Assembly: GCA_964390645.1 (NCBI GenBank)
Contig: CAYMLL010000323.1
Span: 1-8,277, forward strand
Source of the DNA: CAYMLL01 sp964390645
Lineage (GTDB): Bacteria > Planctomycetota > UBA8108
Length of the DNA stretch: 8,277 bases
Reading direction: 5' to 3'
Below, piece by piece: positions 5,943 to 8,277 of this stretch. The notes under the pieces are model-generated. The model did not search any database, had not been told where the DNA came from, and saw only the letters and a list, made by a program, of their open reading frames with translations. Position numbers and translations under genes: made by a program. Every line of letters begins with the position of its first letter. Within the stretch, counting starts at the first letter, position 1.

Positions 5943-8102
5943 TCAGTGATTGGTCTGAAACTCGCTGCAGGCGAGGAGGCTCCACACGAAGTCCTCGAGC
6001 AAGCCCCGGCGTCCATCGGAGGCATCGACGGCATCGATCTGCTCTGCCCAGAACCTCCGCTCCGTCCTCGACGGGTGGCGGCCGAGCGCGGCAAGGTAGA
6101 ACTCCGCGACGATCTGCGCAGGCGCGTGTCCTGCTCGAATCGACTCGTCGAGCCGGCCGCCGCTGACGCCCAGGCGCTCGTTGAGGAGAGCGCCGTTGAA
6201 GAGGTGCAGCTTCCGTGGCAGCGCTCCGACGGGAGCCCCGGCGCCTTCGCAGGACGCCTTGCGGCCGCAGCGCCCGAGGATGTCGAGCGCGTCGGACTCG
6301 ATGCTCGCATCGTGAAGGGCTACCGCCCGCGTGCCGTCCGGCTCCCGGCCGTAGCGGTCAGCCACGCCCAGCACATCGGAGATCGCATCGGCCAGCACCT
6401 CCGGCTCGAGCTTCCGGCGTCGAGCGTGCGAGTAGTAGCGGTCGTCGGCGATGTTCCCCGCCGTCGCGTCGGCGCTGCGCGCATAGGCAGCACTGGTGGC
6501 GATCCGCCTCAGCGTGTGCCGCAGGTCGTACGCGTGGCTCACGAAGTCATCCGCGAGCTTCGTCAGCAGCACGGGATGAGTCGCCGGGTTGGTGCCGCGG
6601 AAGTCGTCGACGGGCTCGACGAGTCCACGCCCCATCATCGCCTTCCACAGACGATTCACGATGGCTTTCGCGAAGTAGGGGTTCTCCTTGCTCGTCAACC
6701 AGTCGGCCAGGGCCCTGCGACCGTCACGGGTCTCTGCCGGAAGGAGCCGCTCACCCGGAATGCGCATCGCGGCGGGCTGACCGGTGACGGGGTGGATGGC
6801 CTTGCCGATCGGACTGAGCTTCACCACTTGCTCGCGTCCGATCTTCGCGAAGATCGCGGTGAGTCCGTGGTAGTCGTCCTGCGTCCACCTGTCGAGCGGA
6901 TGGTTGTGGCAGTTTGCGCACCGCATGCGGCTGCCCATGAACAGCTCGGTGACGAACTCGGTCTGCGCTCGGGGATCCTCGACGGTGCGATAGAAGTTGG
7001 CCTGTCCCGTCTCGACGCTGTGGCCCTGCGCCAGGATCAGCGAGCGGGCCAGCCCGTCGTAGCCCACGTTGTCGCGGATCTGCTGCGCGAGCCACTCGTG
7101 GTAGGCACGTGCCGCCTGCGGGGTGATCGTGATCAGCCCCTTCTTCTGCTGCGAGCGGATGCGCAGCAGCTTCGCCAGTTGCAGGGTCCAGTACTCGACA
7201 AACTCCTGCGACCCGAGGAGCTCGTCGACGAGCGTCGCCCGCTTCGCGGCGTCGCCATCGGCAAGAAACCGCCCGACTCGATCCACCGCGGGCAGGCGGC
7301 CCGTCAGATCGAGGGTCACCCTTCTGAGAAACGTCGCGTCATCGGCCATCCCCGAGACGGGTACGGCGAGGCTCGCGAGGGTCTCGAGGACCTCGACGTC
7401 GATGAAGTTACGTCGGGGCTCGGCGGCCAGGTCCACCGTCCCGCCCGTCATCGGCACGATCAGCTCGACGGGCCTGACTTCACCCAGATAGCGCGCGACG
7501 ACGATGTGGCGCCCTCTCCTGAGGACCTTCGCCGTGCCCGCCTCGACCCTCACCGCCGATGGATCCTCGGCCCTGAACACGGTCCAGCGGCTGACGTCCC
7601 TCGTGCTGCCGTCCGCGTAATGAGCCGTCGCGGTCAAGAGGATCGACGAGCCGAGCGCTCTTGCCGTGTGTCGCAAGGGTCCCACCTCCACCCGCACGAG
7701 CGTCCGCTGCGTCAGGTAGCGCGCTCCCTGCTCGATCCAGCGAAGCAGAAGCCGGGCGCCCTCGCCGCTGTCGTCGAGCGCCTGCTTCCCGCCGTGCTTG
7801 GTGGCGGCCGTCGGCTTCAGGTAGACGAGGCTCTCCTGCGGTCGCGCGAGATTGACACGCCGTCCGGCGAGCTGCCGCACGATCGACTCGTGGTCGGCCT
7901 TCGGATCACCCCCGAAGAGCGACAGCTTGAATCCGCCACGGCCGATCGCGGCGCCGTGGCAGCCGCCGCCGTTGCAGCCGGCCGTCGTGAAGACGGGGAT
8001 CAGGTCGTTCGCGAAGTCGACGGGCTCCGGCTCCCGTGCGAAGCCGCCCGCATCGCTCGCAAGCGACAGGACCAGCGCGAAAAGAGCGACCGACGTCTTC
8101 AT
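5943..8102 (-). CDS. Secreted DUF1549/DUF1553 protein with cytochrome-type motifs and a Big2-like domain
   Basis: A 719-residue protein with a Sec-type signal peptide at about residues 1-22. A cytochrome-like N-terminal region follows, with CNGGGCHG at C43/C48/H49 (a CX4CH spacing) and GGFKLSLFG after it. Residues about 140-220 resemble a bacterial Ig-like group 2 domain (TATAHYADGSTRDVS). DUF1549 spans about 232-440, with RRVTLDLTGRLP at 260-271 and a CXXCH motif CANCHNHPLDRW at C395/C398/H399. DUF1553 spans about 460-712, with NPYFAKAIVNRLWKAMMGRG, an R-C-x5-C stretch at 611-618 and the typical end WSLLACSEFQTNH. Length and domain order fit the family. The ATG overlaps the stop of the upstream gene, and GGGGAG lies about 10 nt before it. 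The family is common in planctomycetes and usually sits beside DUF1501 genes, as here. Periplasmic electron transfer or polymer breakdown has been suggested for such modules, but the activity is unknown. Confidence 0.93.
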   Translation of the reverse strand: MKTSVALFALVLSLASDAGGFAREPEPVDFANDLIPVFTTAGCNGGGCHGAAIGRGGFKLSLFGGDPKADHESIVRQLAGRRVNLARPQESLVYLKPTAATKHGGKQALDDSGEGARLLLRWIEQGARYLTQRTLVRVEVGPLRHTARALGSSILLTATAHYADGSTRDVSRWTVFRAEDPSAVRVEAGTAKVLRRGRHIVVARYLGEVRPVELIVPMTGGTVDLAAEPRRNFIDVEVLETLASLAVPVSGMADDATFLRRVTLDLTGRLPAVDRVGRFLADGDAAKRATLVDELLGSQEFVEYWTLQLAKLLRIRSQQKKGLITITPQAARAYHEWLAQQIRDNVGYDGLARSLILAQGHSVETGQANFYRTVEDPRAQTEFVTELFMGSRMRCANCHNHPLDRWTQDDYHGLTAIFAKIGREQVVKLSPIGKAIHPVTGQPAAMRIPGERLLPAETRDGRRALADWLTSKENPYFAKAIVNRLWKAMMGRGLVEPVDDFRGTNPATHPVLLTKLADDFVSHAYDLRHTLRRIATSAAYARSADATAGNIADDRYYSHARRRKLEPEVLADAISDVLGVADRYGREPDGTRAVALHDASIESDALDILGRCGRKASCEGAGAPVGALPRKLHLFNGALLNERLGVSGGRLDESIRAGHAPAQIVAEFYLAALGRHPSRTERRFWAEQIDAVDASDGRRGLLEDFVWSLLACSEFQTNH

Positions 8103-8277
8103 CGGGGGGCGTCTCCCCGCTCGCTCTTGCCGCGCTCGGCCTTCTCACGCGGGCGCTCCTCGCCGCGTGCTCGCTCGTCTCGTTCTCGATCCGGGAACTT
8201 CTCCCGGTAGAGCCTGCCCGCTTCCTCGCGGGTGATCTCGCCATTTCGCAAACGCTCGGCCAGATCGGCGCGGAACA
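8099..8277 (-). CDS. C-terminal end of an unidentified charged protein (partial)
   Basis: The last 58 codons of a gene that enters from the right edge of the window. The visible part begins FRADLAERLRNGEITREEAG, continues through a short helix-like stretch ending REKFPD, and finishes with about 30 residues made almost entirely of Arg, Glu, Asp, Lys and Gly, ending GDAPR. The frame is chosen because its TGA stop overlaps the ATG of the next gene as ATGA, typical of translational coupling within an operon, and because the reading is amphipathic. The other two frames give Arg/Ser/Pro-rich low-complexity translations. The NGEITREEA segment loosely recalls the helix-loop-helix of EF-hand-like proteins, but calcium ligands are not convincingly present. 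No family can be assigned from this fragment. It is probably the first or an early gene of the DUF1549-DUF1501-WD40 operon. Confidence 0.7.
   Translation of the reverse strand, partial: FRADLAERLRNGEITREEAGRLYREKFPDRERDERARGEERPREKAERGKSERGDAPR

Noticed and set aside
3886..5949. A 687-codon open frame on the plus strand, opposite the DUF1501 gene and part of the WD40 gene.
   Set aside because: The translation is Arg/Asp/Gly-rich without recognisable motifs, and both genes beneath it are well supported.
5703..8210. An 835-codon open frame on the plus strand, opposite the DUF1549/DUF1553 gene.
   Set aside because: It lies antisense to a gene with clear family motifs over its whole length, and its translation shows no domain. 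Long antisense frames are common in high-G+C DNA.

Overview
The window looks like part of a high-G+C genome from the Planctomycetota or a related uncultured lineage such as Verrucomicrobiota or Acidobacteriota. The main reason is an operon combining a cytochrome-motif DUF1549/DUF1553 protein, a Tat-exported DUF1501 protein and a secreted cytochrome c/WD40 protein. That combination is expanded in planctomycetes and related groups. The phylum is inferred from gene content, not from a marker gene.

All supported genes lie on the minus strand, so the window is transcribed from right to left. From 8277 down to 3172 there is a tight operon: the C-terminal end of an unidentified charged protein (8099-8277), which shares ATGA with the DUF1549/DUF1553 protein (5943-8102); then DUF1501 (4525-5925) after a 17-nt gap; then the cytochrome/WD40 protein (3172-4521) after a 3-nt gap. 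The three complete products carry Sec or Tat export signals and probably work together outside the cytoplasmic membrane. The biochemical role of such modules is not settled.

Left of the operon, a 301-nt gap holds three small inverted repeats and a repeat element. It is followed by an EI24/CysZ-like membrane protein (2115-2870), a 463-nt non-coding gap, and a predicted outer-membrane beta-barrel protein of unknown function (338-1651) that starts at GTG. The first 337 bases hold no gene I can support.

The least expected signal is a pair of related elements, A (278-340) and B (3004-3174). Both are bounded by CTCACCG ... CGGTGAG and share a similar core. In both, the same end runs into the TAG stop codon of the neighbouring minus-strand gene at almost the same spacing (10 and 9 nt). 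They look like two members of a dispersed family of structured repeats found at gene 3' ends. I found no CRISPR array, transposase, tRNA, rRNA or defence system.
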